64,000 bases of DNA from Lentibacillus amyloliquefaciens. GTDB lineage: Bacteria; Bacillota; Bacilli; Bacillales; Amphibacillaceae. Positions 1 to 7,758 of this stretch are shown piece after piece; position 1 is the stretch's first letter, and every line of letters starts with the position of its first letter. The notes under the pieces were generated by a model, which was not told where the DNA came from, ran no database searches, and saw only the letters and a list, made by a program, of their open reading frames with translations. The position numbers were made by a program, and so were the translations under genes. The DNA is taken from assembly GCF_001307805.1 (NCBI RefSeq), contig NZ_CP013862.1:1488001-1552000 (forward strand), in the 5' to 3' direction.

Positions 1-281
1 ATGAAGAAACGCCTTGGGAAGCTTCAATATATATTCGACTTCAGGCTTGGGCCGCCGCCAGTTTTCGGTTGAAAATGTATAAAGTGTTAATACTTTAACC
101 TTATATTTGATGGCTGCCTTAACCCCCTTATGACAGCGGACACCCCTTCTTTATGGCCCGAAACTCTGGGCATGCTGCGCTTCCTCGCCCAACGACCATT
201 ACCATCCATTATAATGGCTATATGTTCCGGAACATAGCCGGATGTTTTCGATTGTCTATAATTGAAAAAAGGCATTTTCAT
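1..281 (-). pseudogene. Isoprenyl (undecaprenyl) diphosphate synthase-like copy, frameshifted and cut by the window edge
   Basis: The first part reads as the N-terminus of a cis-isoprenyl diphosphate synthase: [16 protein letters not shown] carries the family signature with the catalytic Asp of MDGNGRWA. After 'GVSAVIRGL' the frame is lost, and the family sequence resumes in another frame ([11 protein letters not shown], then EVEYILKLP) up to base 1. The break lies at a run of five C (123-127) and fits the loss of one base. UppS makes the C55 carrier lipid for the cell wall and normally sits with cdsA, frr and pyrH. None of these is visible here, so this is probably a second, non-essential copy, or an intact gene with an assembly error. 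The rest lies outside the window. Confidence 0.75.
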
Positions 282-385
282 TCTCATTCCCCCGACATTT
301 TGTTAGTCTATCCTATTACACATCTCCCTTACCCAAAATGATTTTATTTCGGACTTAAGACGATCCGCATATCGACGTTTGTCTG

Positions 386-610
386 TTATGAATCATACAT
401 ATCATCATCACTTCGGTGTTCCAAAATATCTCCGGGCTGGCATTCTAGAGCCTTACAAATCGCATCCAGCGTTGATAATCGAATTGCTTTTGCCTTGCCA
501 TTTTTTAAAATTGACAGGTTCGCCATTGTGATTCCCACCTGTTCCGAAAGTTCTGTTACACTCATTTTTCTTTTTGCAAGCATCACATCAACATTGATTA
601 TAATTGCCAA
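386..610 (-). CDS. YozG-like small HTH (Cro/CI-type) regulator
   Basis: A 74-residue XRE-type DNA-binding protein of the YozG kind: after AIIINVDVMLAKRKMS comes a helix-turn-helix (TELSEQVGITMANLSILKNG) and a short acidic tail. I chose the TTG at 610 because GAGGTG stands 6 nt upstream, and because relatives begin with an M-A-I-I-I-N-like sequence. The upstream in-frame GTG at 619 overlaps that ribosome site. The gene starts 10 nt after the DUF2975 gene stops, and the two are very likely one transcript. This HTH/DUF2975 pairing is common in Firmicutes. The DNA target is unknown. Confidence 0.85.
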   Translation of the reverse strand: MAIIINVDVMLAKRKMSVTELSEQVGITMANLSILKNGKAKAIRLSTLDAICKALECQPGDILEHRSDDDMYDS

Positions 611-620
611 TTGTTTCACC

Positions 621-1103
621 TCAGACCGTTAAATCATTTTCGGTTTTTATTTTTATCGCTTGTTGCAAAAGCCTTTGGAGAACAGCAGCAAAAACTGCAA
701 TCACAATCGGGGCAAAAACGAGCAGCATACCAACCACAATCACACCCGGGGCATCGTCCATCTCTGCAAAACCATAAAAAAGCGGCAATCCGATGACATA
801 CAAACCGCTGATTGTGATAGCACAGTACTTTATCATTCTTAACGCTCTTACAGATAAATCCGAGAATGCATTGTTGTTGTCAATATAGCTTAACAGCTTA
901 AATGTATGATATAACACAACGTAGAAGGGGATTGCCGTAGCGTACATAATCGTTAATATGCCAAGTATCACATAATCCCAGCCAGATAGGCCTGCTACTA
1001 CATTCCTGACTATCATAGGTACAGTAAATAAGATAAAAGCAAGAACCGGAGCTCCGATTATAAAAACAGCGATCTTTAAAAAAATCGTTGACCTTCGCCG
1101 CAT
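621..1103 (-). CDS. DUF2975 membrane protein, partner of the YozG-like regulator
   Basis: A 160-residue integral membrane protein with four predicted transmembrane segments (about residues 8-30, 38-64, 90-112 and 116-146). Between the second and third lies the family-typical stretch LLSYIDNNNAFSDLSVRALR. The start at ATG 1103 has GAGG 8 nt upstream; the in-frame GTG at 1112 lies within the ribosome-site region. DUF2975 proteins are usually encoded directly before a YozG-like HTH protein, as here, so a membrane sensor or regulator-sequestering role is plausible. That role is inference and no catalytic motif is visible. Confidence 0.85.
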   Translation of the reverse strand: MRRRSTIFLKIAVFIIGAPVLAFILFTVPMIVRNVVAGLSGWDYVILGILTIMYATAIPFYVVLYHTFKLLSYIDNNNAFSDLSVRALRMIKYCAITISGLYVIGLPLFYGFAEMDDAPGVIVVGMLLVFAPIVIAVFAAVLQRLLQQAIKIKTENDLTV

Positions 1104-1215
1104 GAAAAGCACCTCGTTTATTTATTTTTCCAGGTAATCGTAACATGTTATTTATCGTATTACAATATATTTTTATCCTATTACATTGTACATGTGTCGA
1201 TTTAGACAAAAATAA

Positions 1216-1243
1216 AAAGCATTCCTTCTAATAGAAATGCTTT
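1216..1243 (-). terminator. Terminator downstream of the YciI gene
   Basis: Read on the minus strand, AAAGCATTTC and GAATGCTTT form a stem around a 9-nt loop and are followed by a T-rich tail (TTTTTATTTTT). It lies about 130 nt after the YciI stop codon. No gene lies between 1104 and 1376. Confidence 0.65.
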
Positions 1244-1376
1244 AACTAACAACCATTCGCTTGATCATAAATACAAAGGAACCACTGTCTCCCTCCAGAA
1301 ATAATACTTGTGACCCTAATATTCGAGATAAAATACAAGACAATCAATTTAATGATCTACACTTCAATCTCTTAAG

Positions 1377-1655
1377 TTAAAAATAAAATTCAACATCTGT
1401 TTCCATCGCCCATTCATGAATCTCCCAGTTCCTTGCACCATTTATGATGTAGGGATCTTGTTTTAAATAGGATGTGGCTTGAACCAGACTATCCGCTGCA
1501 TAAATCACCAGTCCCCCGGAACCGTCTGTAAATGGGCCGTTCATCAAAATCTTTTTCTCATCGCGCATTTGCTTTAGGAATGCCAGATGCTGCGGACGAA
1601 ATTCCTTACTTTTTCCCTCATCTTTCATTGGCAAAAAAACAGCAAAATACTTCAT
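1377..1655 (-). CDS. YciI-family protein
   Basis: A 92-residue single-domain YciI-like protein (dimeric alpha/beta ferredoxin-like fold). It has the conserved His in RPQHLAFLKQM and the Asp in GPFTDGSGGL; in this family that pair forms a putative active-site dyad. AAGGAG lies 9 nt before the ATG. It appears to be a single-gene unit with a terminator downstream. The biochemical role of stand-alone YciI proteins is mostly unknown, so only the family is claimed. Confidence 0.88.
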   Translation of the reverse strand: MKYFAVFLPMKDEGKSKEFRPQHLAFLKQMRDEKKILMNGPFTDGSGGLVIYAADSLVQATSYLKQDPYIINGARNWEIHEWAMETDVEFYF

Positions 1656-1781
1656 TTAAACCGACTCCTTTGTTGTATTACTATTCTTATATTTTGCGTG
1701 GTCACACAATAGCCTGTTCGCATCTGCAAACTTATCTCTGTCTAACTATTTCGACACAGGAGAATTTAATTCCTACATAAT

Positions 1782-1811
1782 AAGCGCAATTCTTTTGGTG
1801 GAATTGCGCTT
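1782..1811. terminator. Perfect 11-bp hairpin between the YciI gene and the zorB-like gene
   Basis: AAGCGCAATTC and GAATTGCGCTT flank an 8-nt loop. It lies about 165 nt downstream of the zorB-like stop codon and upstream of the YciI gene, and is a candidate terminator for the zorAB-like unit. The T-tract is weak on both strands, so termination is inferred from position. I see no gene in 1656-1975. Confidence 0.45.
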
Positions 1812-1975
1812 GCTTGCCAGATACGTATGTAACTGAAAAAATCAAGCAATCATCATGGAAACAAAAGTTCGTATATATTATAATGACAAAATGCGGTGTT
1901 CACGTTTAACTTAAGAGCTTGCGGAACTTATGGAGAAGTAAACGTTAGAACCCGCTTCACTAATCAGGCCACATG

Positions 1976-2668
1976 CTATTCATCCAAAATCTCCCGCGTT
2001 TTCTCAAGGATTTCTTCATCTTTCAATCGGAATTTAAATTCCACTCTCCGTGAAGCATCCGCACTGTAATTGCCGGATTCATCCGTGCGAAAGTCGGTAT
2101 AAGACCTTCCGTTCACCGTTAATTTGTCCTCCAAATGCTGTTGAATGTTTTTATACGGAAAATCGTCACCAAGTATATAAGCGGCAACACTATGCGCCCT
2201 TTCCTGTGACAGATCCAAGTTATATAAATAGCTCCCGTCGCGATCCGTGTGCCCTTCGATGATTATTTCGGCAATATAATCCTCGTATCCGCTTTGCAAT
2301 AAAACATCCAGATACTTCGGCACAAATTCGTCCAAAAATTGAAAGGAATCAGGCTTTAGTTCGGATTCATTATATTCAAAGAGAATTTCCGTATTAAAAA
2401 TAATCGCACCTGTCTCCTCATCAACTTCAATGCCCATGGCTGAATCACTGAATTCATTCTGTAAATTATTGACAAGTTCAGACCGGACACCCATAATCTG
2501 ATCGATCGTTCGCTTCATCTCTTCAATTTGCAGGGATTTAATCACCATCATCACAATGAAAATTAAAATGAAACATAACAAAATAATTGTCAGCAGATCG
2601 GTAAACGATGGCCAGAAATGACTTTCCTCCTGTTCTTTTTTAAACAGTCGCTGATATTTACTCGTCAT
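1976..2668 (-). CDS. ZorB-like protein: MotB/OmpA-type, one transmembrane helix plus peptidoglycan-binding domain
   Basis: A 230-residue protein with a short cytosolic N-terminus, one transmembrane helix (about residues 22-45) starting with SFTDLLTII, and a C-terminal OmpA-like domain (about 85-215). The domain has EGHTDRDG and NLDLSQERAHSVAAYI, the peptidoglycan-binding signature. Asp24 at the start of the helix matches the proton- or sodium-carrying Asp of MotB, TolR, ExbD and ZorB. The ATG overlaps the stop of the upstream motor gene (ATGA), so translation is probably coupled. The pair resembles ZorA/ZorB of Zorya anti-phage systems, but no zorC, zorD or zorE is adjacent. A general MotAB-like motor with another output is the alternative. 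Confidence 0.8.
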   Translation of the reverse strand: MTSKYQRLFKKEQEESHFWPSFTDLLTIILLCFILIFIVMMVIKSLQIEEMKRTIDQIMGVRSELVNNLQNEFSDSAMGIEVDEETGAIIFNTEILFEYNESELKPDSFQFLDEFVPKYLDVLLQSGYEDYIAEIIIEGHTDRDGSYLYNLDLSQERAHSVAAYILGDDFPYKNIQQHLEDKLTVNGRSYTDFRTDESGNYSADASRRVEFKFRLKDEEILEKTREILDE

Positions 2669-4482
2669 GTTGCATCAGGCCCTGTACCATTATGTCCACT
2701 CTGCCGGTCAAGCGTATTCAGCTGCTGGTTCAGCCCTTGTATCTCACGTGTGAGATCCTGAATCATTTGCTGAGTGTAACGCGCATTTGATTGCTGAATG
2801 TCTTCGGATAAACGCCGTATCTCCTGGAATTCCCGCTTGATGTCATCATTCGTTTTGACCATCGAATCATTCATATTCCGGGCAACCTGATCAAGCTTGT
2901 CCCCCACTTGCCTCTCCATAGCCGCCACGTAATTGGATAGGGTGTCCTTTAAAACACCAACACTTGCTTCGATCTGGTTTTCCCGCTGATTAATGGTATT
3001 GTTCATCTGTGAAATCGTCCTGTTTATCTCATTGATCAGCTCGTTATTCTGCCTGCCCATCTGTTCATACGTACGTGTTGCGTCTTGCACTTGTCTCTCA
3101 AAATTTTGCGATTGTTCGTCATGCGCTTTTAAATGACGATTAAACGTCCGGTTGAAATCTTTCAGCTCATCAAAGCGGTCTGTCAACAGATACTTATACT
3201 CAGCCTGTGTCTGATTAATTACATCCAACGCTTCCGGCAGCCGAGCGATGGAGTCTCCCATTTTATCAAAGTCCTTGGATAGCTCACTCAAGTTCGAAAT
3301 AATCCCTGTCAATTTCGAACTAAGGTCGCTTCCAAAAACTTGTTTAAATTCCTTATTATGCGCCTCCATTTTTTCCGCCAAGTCATTATTTTTTTGCGTT
3401 ATATTTTCAAACGCGGCTTGAATCGACGTTTGGCCTTCCATGATGGACGACGTAAAGGATTTTAATTCAGCAACCGATTCCTCGAAATGGTTCAGCATAT
3501 CGATTTGACTTGCCGTAACTTCCCTCACGCGTTCATACGTATTTTCAAACGCTTTAGCCAGTCGCTCATTTTTCCCGTTCATCTTTTTAAAGTGAGAAAA
3601 CAGTGAATCAAAGTTGTTATTCAGCTTTGTAGTCGACTCACCAAATCCATCTGTCACGTCTTTCATATGATGGAACAATTCCTGGAATTGCTCCAGATTG
3701 TTTGAGAGCCCGTCATTAAAGTTTGCTAAATCCTCTGCTGATTGCTGTAGACTGCTTGTATAGTCCTGAAAACCTGAAAAGGCATTCTCAATCCCGATCA
3801 AGGATTTTTGGTTTGTTTCCTGAAGACTCCCAATCGAATCGTTAATGGTTTCTGACACGTCAATCAGCCGGCTGATTCCATCAGGACCGTTTCCTTCCAA
3901 GTTGGATTCTGCCTTTAACATGATATCTGTCAGCATATATTCCGTGTTAAACACTTTAATAAGGACCGTCATTATCAGTGACAGCCCCATGCCGGCAATA
4001 CTCGTGTAAAATGCCACATCAATCCCCGACAGTACCGAAGCCACATTTTCCACCAATTGGCTGCCCGTTGCATTGATGCTGCCCAACGATATCGTCAGAC
4101 CAATAAATGTCCCTAATACCCCAATCAATATGAATACAGAGACCGTCATCTGCACTATTTTTATGAGACTGACAACCGGCACGTTAAATATGCGCCATCC
4201 GGAAAATTTCTCTTGTACGAAGGTTTCAGGCTTCACCGATTCCTCTTGCTCGCGCCTGACAAATTGCTCTTTAAAATCCTCGAGCGGCTGAATATCCATC
4301 CGGTTCGTTTGATTCAGGTAATCTCTGATGCGTTTAAGTTTCATAAATATGGTAAGATGAACCAGAAGTGTCAGGAAAAAGCCGACGAACAAAACCATAA
4401 AGATCAATTCGATGATTGGATTTGCTAAAAGCGCCTCTGCCTTTTGCTCGCTTGCAAACAGTTCCAGAATGAATTGGACCAT
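2665..4482 (-). CDS. ZorA-like protein: MotA/TolQ/ExbB-type channel with a long coiled-coil tail
   Basis: About 605 residues. TM1 is near residues 24-47, then TM2 (about 105-135, GVLGTFIGLTISLGS) and TM3 (about 150-178, VAFYTSIAGMGLSLIM), the typical core of MotA/TolQ/ExbB stators. A tail of roughly 400 residues follows, rich in Gln, Asn, Glu and Lys heptads and predicted to be a long coiled coil. ATG 4482 is preceded by an AGGGGGAGCAGGA ribosome site; the longer reading frame from 4536 lacks one. The long cytosolic tail is the hallmark of ZorA, where it couples phage sensing to the effector. Downstream lies only the ZorB-like gene. Function as a defence motor is inferred. Confidence 0.8.
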   Translation of the reverse strand: MVQFILELFASEQKAEALLANPIIELIFMVLFVGFFLTLLVHLTIFMKLKRIRDYLNQTNRMDIQPLEDFKEQFVRREQEESVKPETFVQEKFSGWRIFNVPVVSLIKIVQMTVSVFILIGVLGTFIGLTISLGSINATGSQLVENVASVLSGIDVAFYTSIAGMGLSLIMTVLIKVFNTEYMLTDIMLKAESNLEGNGPDGISRLIDVSETINDSIGSLQETNQKSLIGIENAFSGFQDYTSSLQQSAEDLANFNDGLSNNLEQFQELFHHMKDVTDGFGESTTKLNNNFDSLFSHFKKMNGKNERLAKAFENTYERVREVTASQIDMLNHFEESVAELKSFTSSIMEGQTSIQAAFENITQKNNDLAEKMEAHNKEFKQVFGSDLSSKLTGIISNLSELSKDFDKMGDSIARLPEALDVINQTQAEYKYLLTDRFDELKDFNRTFNRHLKAHDEQSQNFERQVQDATRTYEQMGRQNNELINEINRTISQMNNTINQRENQIEASVGVLKDTLSNYVAAMERQVGDKLDQVARNMNDSMVKTNDDIKREFQEIRRLSEDIQQSNARYTQQMIQDLTREIQGLNQQLNTLDRQSGHNGTGPDAT

Positions 4483-4582
4483 TCCTGCTCCCCCTGTTAA
4501 GACCTTTTGTTTATAAGTATTCAGGGCTTGGACCAATCATGCGTGTTTAGCCGTAAGAGTTTGATGCAATACAGCAGGGTCA

Positions 4583-4699
4583 TTAGACCTTGTTTTCGCC
4601 CCCTTCTTTGATCAGGCGAATGGATTTATCAACGCCTTTATCTTTATCCATTACTTCCGAGCCCGCCTGAATAATGGCGGCTGTATACTGATTCACCAT
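4583..4699 (-). CDS. Possible 38-residue microprotein upstream of the zorA-like gene
   Basis: A short frame with ATG or GTG start (4699 or 4696) lies about 100 nt upstream of the motor gene on the same strand. AGGAGG is present but 13 nt from the ATG, which is long. The product would be soluble and Lys/Glu-rich (AAIIQAGSEVMDKDKG in the middle). I do not recognise it. It could be a leader peptide, a small partner of the motor proteins, or chance. Confidence 0.3.
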   Translation of the reverse strand: MVNQYTAAIIQAGSEVMDKDKGVDKSIRLIKEGGENKV

Positions 4700-4842
4700 A
4701 TCTATTCGTTCGCCTCCTAAGCGCTCATAAGCCAAAATAGAGCCTCTTTGTAATTATACCAGTATATTGGCAGATTGCTTATATAAAAAAAGCTTCACCT
4801 GACGTATGGCAAAGCCCTTTAAAGTTAATGGTCAGTTAATTT

Positions 4843-4870
4843 GGAACAAGGGGCCCGTCCCCTTTGTCCC
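4843..4870. repeat. Short palindromic repeat (GGAACAAGGGG type)
   Basis: GGAACAAGGGG, a short loop, then CCCCTTTGTCCC, giving a GC-rich hairpin next to the stop of the coiled-coil gene. Similar GGGACAG/CTGTCCC-like palindromes occur at 5490, 7737, 41033, 56911 and 56999, suggesting a dispersed REP-like family. It may also work as a terminator here. Confidence 0.55.
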
Positions 4871-4873
4871 AAT

Positions 4874-5191
4874 CTATTGCTGACCAATTACTTTTTTAAA
4901 TCTATAAATATCCTTTTCGTTCTCAAAGTTTTTCTCAGCAAGAAGAGCCATCCCGTCTTTCATTTTGCTGAACCCTTCATCCATATCTTCCTGCATCTGA
5001 TCAAATCGGTGGTCTACTTCCTCGAATCTGGCATTCATCTCTTCCTGCATTTGGTCAAACCGCTCATCAATCTTTTCAAACCTCTGATCCACGTCTTCAA
5101 ATCGCTTATCGACTTTTGCAAATCCCTCATTCACCTGAGCATGTAATTCTTTTATAGCCTGCATGATTTGGTCATTTTGTTCATTCGACAA
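4874..5191 (-). CDS. Small heptad-repeat coiled-coil protein
   Basis: A 105-residue protein built almost entirely of 7-residue repeats of the form D-x-R-F-x-x-(V/I/M) (for example VDKRFEDVDQRFEKIDERF), ending in a basic tail. The repeats imply a long parallel coiled coil. The TTG start has AGGGGAGG 8 nt upstream. It is soluble, with no signal peptide or catalytic motif. A second short coiled-coil protein of similar design is encoded at 48925-49230. Its role is unknown. The zorA-like gene nearby also encodes a coiled coil, but nothing links them beyond proximity. Confidence 0.7.
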   Translation of the reverse strand: MSNEQNDQIMQAIKELHAQVNEGFAKVDKRFEDVDQRFEKIDERFDQMQEEMNARFEEVDHRFDQMQEDMDEGFSKMKDGMALLAEKNFENEKDIYRFKKVIGQQ

Positions 5192-5489
5192 TGTAACCCC
5201 TCCCCTCTCTTAGCTTCATCCTTTTTCAGCGAACAATTTAAGTTATAAATCTTATTATAAACGCTCCAGCCAATATCGTCTATAGACTAGAAAGTTTCGG
5301 GGCAGGCAGCCTCTATGAGTTGCCGTCTGTTTTTCCAGTTGAAGTCACCGCATGTTGCCGAGATTCACAATTAACCGCCCTCGGGGCTCGCACCTCTCCC
5401 CCTTTGTCTCAAAATCGATAAAAAAACAGCATAACATTCACGGTTATACTGTTGGTTTCCCCTATTTAATGGAAACTGGGGAAGGAAGC

Positions 5490-5517
5490 GGGACAGAGTT
5501 CCGGTCCCTTCTGTCTC
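5490..5517. repeat. Short palindromic repeat (GGGACAGA type)
   Basis: GGGACAGA and TCTGTCTC flank a short loop centred on TTCCGG, directly downstream of the glycosylase stop codon. It is of the same general type as the elements at 4843 and 7737. The rest of 5192-5521 shows no gene I can support; 5396-5410 (CCCCCTTTGTCTC) looks like half of another such element. Confidence 0.45.
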
Positions 5518-5521
5518 AACT

Positions 5522-6121
5522 TCACCTTGAAACAAACGCATTCCCATCAATCCAAAAGCGCCATGGGTAATGTTTTGCCTCTCCTGAGTTTTCAATGCCT
5601 ATTCTGGGACCTGAGGCAATTTGGGAAGCTTCCACTATTTTTCCGCCAGCAATCCACAGTGGAGATTGATCAAGTGCGTGCCCATAATCATCCATTGTGA
5701 TTCCAAGCGATTTCGTTAATTTCCCGGGGCCGTTTGTCCACTGTTTTTTTGTTTTTGCTTTGGGGCGTCTTAGCTCCATTAAATCCTCACCCGCACATGG
5801 CTCAATACCTCGAACCAATACCGCTTCCGGATAACTGATACCTCCGCTTACCACATTAAACAGACAATATGTATGCATTGTATAAGTATACGCGTGCCCC
5901 GGTTTTCCAAACATAATTTCCGTTCACTTTGTCCGCTTGTCGTTAAAACTGTGGGCGGCGCGATCGTCTGGCCCCATATAACCTTCCGTTTCAACAATAA
6001 AACCAGCAGCAATCCCATCTTCTGTTTCTTTCACTAATAATTGACCCAGCAATGACTGTGCCAGCTGAAGTGTCGGCTGTTTATAGAATGACTGATCCAA
6101 AGGTTCTGTTAAAAGATGCAA
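5522..6121 (-). pseudogene. 3-methyladenine DNA glycosylase (AAG family) interrupted by one in-frame TGA
   Basis: A full-length 199-codon AAG/MPG-type glycosylase frame (removes alkylated purines from DNA) broken only by TGA at 5924-5926. The N-part has LAQSLLGQLLVKE and FIVETEGYMGPDDRAAHS with the catalytic Glu/Tyr region. The C-part resumes in the same frame as TEIMFGKPGHAYTYTMHT, with NGPGKLTKSLGI following. The family usually has Lys-Arg-Thr-Glu at the break, so CGA to TGA is the simplest change. The TTG start at 6121 has GGAGG 8 nt upstream. A separate restart at ATG 5914 would lack the catalytic part. It could be a true nonsense mutation, a read error, or readthrough; nothing supports selenocysteine. 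Confidence 0.85.
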
Positions 6122-6205
6122 CGATTACGCCTCCTTGTCAGGCTGTCCTGTTTAAGATTCTTGATTGAGGTTAGACTAAGAAAAAATCGAAAAAGGATCT
6201 GTTTT

Positions 6206-6577
6206 ATGGAACTTGATTTAACCTGGATGACTTTCATCATGTTGTTACTTGCCAGTTACCGGCTGACACATTTAATTGTGTTTGATAAAATAACTGAATT
6301 TATCCGCAAGCCCTTTTTAACAAAAAAGAAAATCTCACAAAATGAAACAAAAACGGTACCCAAATCCAACATCGGTTACCTTTTGACCTGTTACTGGTGT
6401 GCTGGAATATGGAGTGCGATATTTCTCGGTCTGATATATCTGTGGGTTCCTGATATAGCCAAGTATTTAATCTTTATTCTGGCAATTGCCGGCGGTCAGG
6501 CAATCCTGGAGTCATTTGTCGGTGTGAATATTAAACGCACTGCGTTGTATGACGAGGAAGCAAAAGAATTGAAATAA
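6206..6577 (+). CDS. DUF1360 membrane protein
   Basis: A 123-residue protein with two or three membrane segments and a central cysteine motif, LLTCYWCAGIWSA, typical of DUF1360 proteins (YngL-like in Bacillus). ATG 6206 has AAAGGATC 8 nt upstream, and the homology begins there. It is divergent from the glycosylase gene and converges on the NUDIX gene. DUF1360 members are found widely in spore formers, but the molecular role is unknown. The CxWC pair suggests metal binding or a disulfide (inference). Confidence 0.85.
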   Translation: MELDLTWMTFIMLLLASYRLTHLIVFDKITEFIRKPFLTKKKISQNETKTVPKSNIGYLLTCYWCAGIWSAIFLGLIYLWVPDIAKYLIFILAIAGGQAILESFVGVNIKRTALYDEEAKELK

Positions 6578-6610
6578 GTATCTATTGGCCTAAAGCTGCT
6601 TCAAGTCCAC

Positions 6611-7084
6611 TCAAACTCCACCTTCCAACCTGCCGAGCAAGTTATTGGTATCCATATTCCATGTTTCATATGGTACAAAGGTTTTAGCTTCCATGGCATC
6701 AAGTGTACGCGATTTGAAATGTGGACGCGTGATAAATTGACCAATTGTTGTCTCGGTCAATTTGACAAATGCCGCTTCCTTGATTGCCTCCGGTTGGATA
6801 TTAAGTGAGCCGCCTGTCCATTTTGCTTGAAAAACCACCGATAGTATCGTTCTTGTTTTGTTATAATAGATTCCTGTGATGCCTAATGGCTCTACAACTA
6901 AACTGGTCTCTTCGTAAACTTCCCGGCACATGGCAATATCCAGTGCCTCTCCCTCTTCAACCTGGCCACCCGGTGATTCCCATGTATCCGGGCGGGCATG
7001 TGTCTTGACGAGCAGTGTCTCTCCTTTTTCATTCGTTATGTATCCGGATACTGCAACAATATGTTTCGGATGATTGTGCTCCAT
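6611..7084 (-). CDS. NUDIX hydrolase
   Basis: A 157-residue NUDIX-fold phosphohydrolase. The Nudix box runs from about residue 38: SPGGQVEEGEALD then AMCREVYEETS, with the metal-binding REVYEE glutamates intact and Ser in place of the last Gly. Family members hydrolyse nucleoside diphosphates linked to another moiety; the substrate cannot be read from the sequence. The ribosome site AAGGAGG lies 8 nt before the ATG, inside a small overlapping upstream frame. It is transcribed toward the DUF1360 gene. Confidence 0.88.
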   Translation of the reverse strand: MEHNHPKHIVAVSGYITNEKGETLLVKTHARPDTWESPGGQVEEGEALDIAMCREVYEETSLVVEPLGITGIYYNKTRTILSVVFQAKWTGGSLNIQPEAIKEAAFVKLTETTIGQFITRPHFKSRTLDAMEAKTFVPYETWNMDTNNLLGRLEGGV

Positions 7085-7185
7085 TTGAAGGCCTCCTTAC
7101 TCGTTAGCAGTTTTTCAATCCACGTAAATGAATCGATCACTTTTTCCATCCCGCAAACCGCCGGCTTACCTTTTTGAAATAGCAT
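7036..7185 (-). CDS. Possible 49-residue small protein overlapping the NUDIX start
   Basis: A short frame with a good ribosome site (GGGAGGG 3 nt from ATG 7185) that runs 49 nt into the NUDIX gene in another frame and contains that gene's ribosome site. The product (MLFQKGKPAVCGMEKVIDSF at its start) is not recognised. It could be a translated leader coupled to NUDIX expression, the remnant of a lost upstream gene, or chance. Confidence 0.3.
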   Translation of the reverse strand: MLFQKGKPAVCGMEKVIDSFTWIEKLLTSKEAFKWSTIIRNILLQYPDT

Positions 7186-7292
7186 AGGTCCCTCCCGATC
7201 ATATTACAGGCCGACAATAAGTATCGATTTTCCACTTTTTTGTCTAATCCTAATTTGTTAAACTTAACCAAATACAAACAAATAGGAGTGAT

Positions 7293-7718
7293 ATGTTGGA
7301 ATTTAAAGGGTCAAACAGAAAGTATAAAAAAATGCTGATGATAGGACTTCCGCTTTCATTTATTATTTTCATGCTTGCATTTACTCTCCAAGATGGCAAT
7401 GAATTCACATTTTTAAATGTTCTTCTATTTGCAGTTGGCGGTGGGATGGCAGGTGGCGCAGTCGGTGTGCCGATTTTTTACATGCTGCAGGGTGAGAAAA
7501 AAGTGGTGATTACCGGTGATGAAATTCAACTGATTGAAACCAAGAAACCAAAAACTGCCAAACTCAGCAATATCCGGGATGTAATAAAGCAGCGAAACGG
7601 AATCACCATCAAACTAAACAAAGGAAAATTGATAATTAACAACATGCACGGTTACCCGCTGGACGACATATACGAATATCTAAATAAGCAGCTGGCAAAT
7701 CAAAAAAATTATGGGTGA
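7293..7718 (+). CDS. Small membrane protein with PH-like C-terminal half, unknown function
   Basis: A 141-residue protein. Two hydrophobic segments (about residues 15-33 and 41-66, the second Gly-rich: AVGGGMAGGAVGVPIFYML) are followed by a cytosolic beta-rich domain (KKVVITGDEIQLIETK onward) that looks like a short bacterial PH-like or YcxB-type region. AGGAGTGAT precedes the ATG. It is monocistronic, with a palindromic repeat after it. I do not recognise a named family; the domain comparison is weak inference. Confidence 0.7.
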   Translation: MLEFKGSNRKYKKMLMIGLPLSFIIFMLAFTLQDGNEFTFLNVLLFAVGGGMAGGAVGVPIFYMLQGEKKVVITGDEIQLIETKKPKTAKLSNIRDVIKQRNGITIKLNKGKLIINNMHGYPLDDIYEYLNKQLANQKNYG

Positions 7719-7736
7719 ATACGTTCAGCCAATCAA

Positions 7737-7758
7737 GGGACAGACCCCCGCCTGTCCC
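7737..7758. repeat. Short palindromic repeat GGGACAG...CTGTCCC
   Basis: A perfect 7-bp inverted repeat around ACCCCCGC, lying between two convergent genes. It probably serves as a bidirectional terminator and belongs to the same loose palindrome family as the elements at 4843 and 5490. Confidence 0.55.

Noticed and set aside
898..1209. Minus-strand frame overlapping the DUF2975 gene
   Set aside because: It is a shifted reading of the DUF2975 gene with its upstream region; the DUF2975 frame carries the family features and a ribosome site.
2665..4482. Calling the motor pair a complete Zorya system
   Set aside because: Zorya requires further genes (zorC/zorD or zorE types); none is adjacent, so only ZorA/ZorB-like is claimed.
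5924..5926. TGA in the glycosylase gene read as selenocysteine
   Set aside because: The family has Arg, not Cys, at this position, no SECIS-like hairpin is evident directly behind the codon, and no selenoprotein genes are visible in the window.
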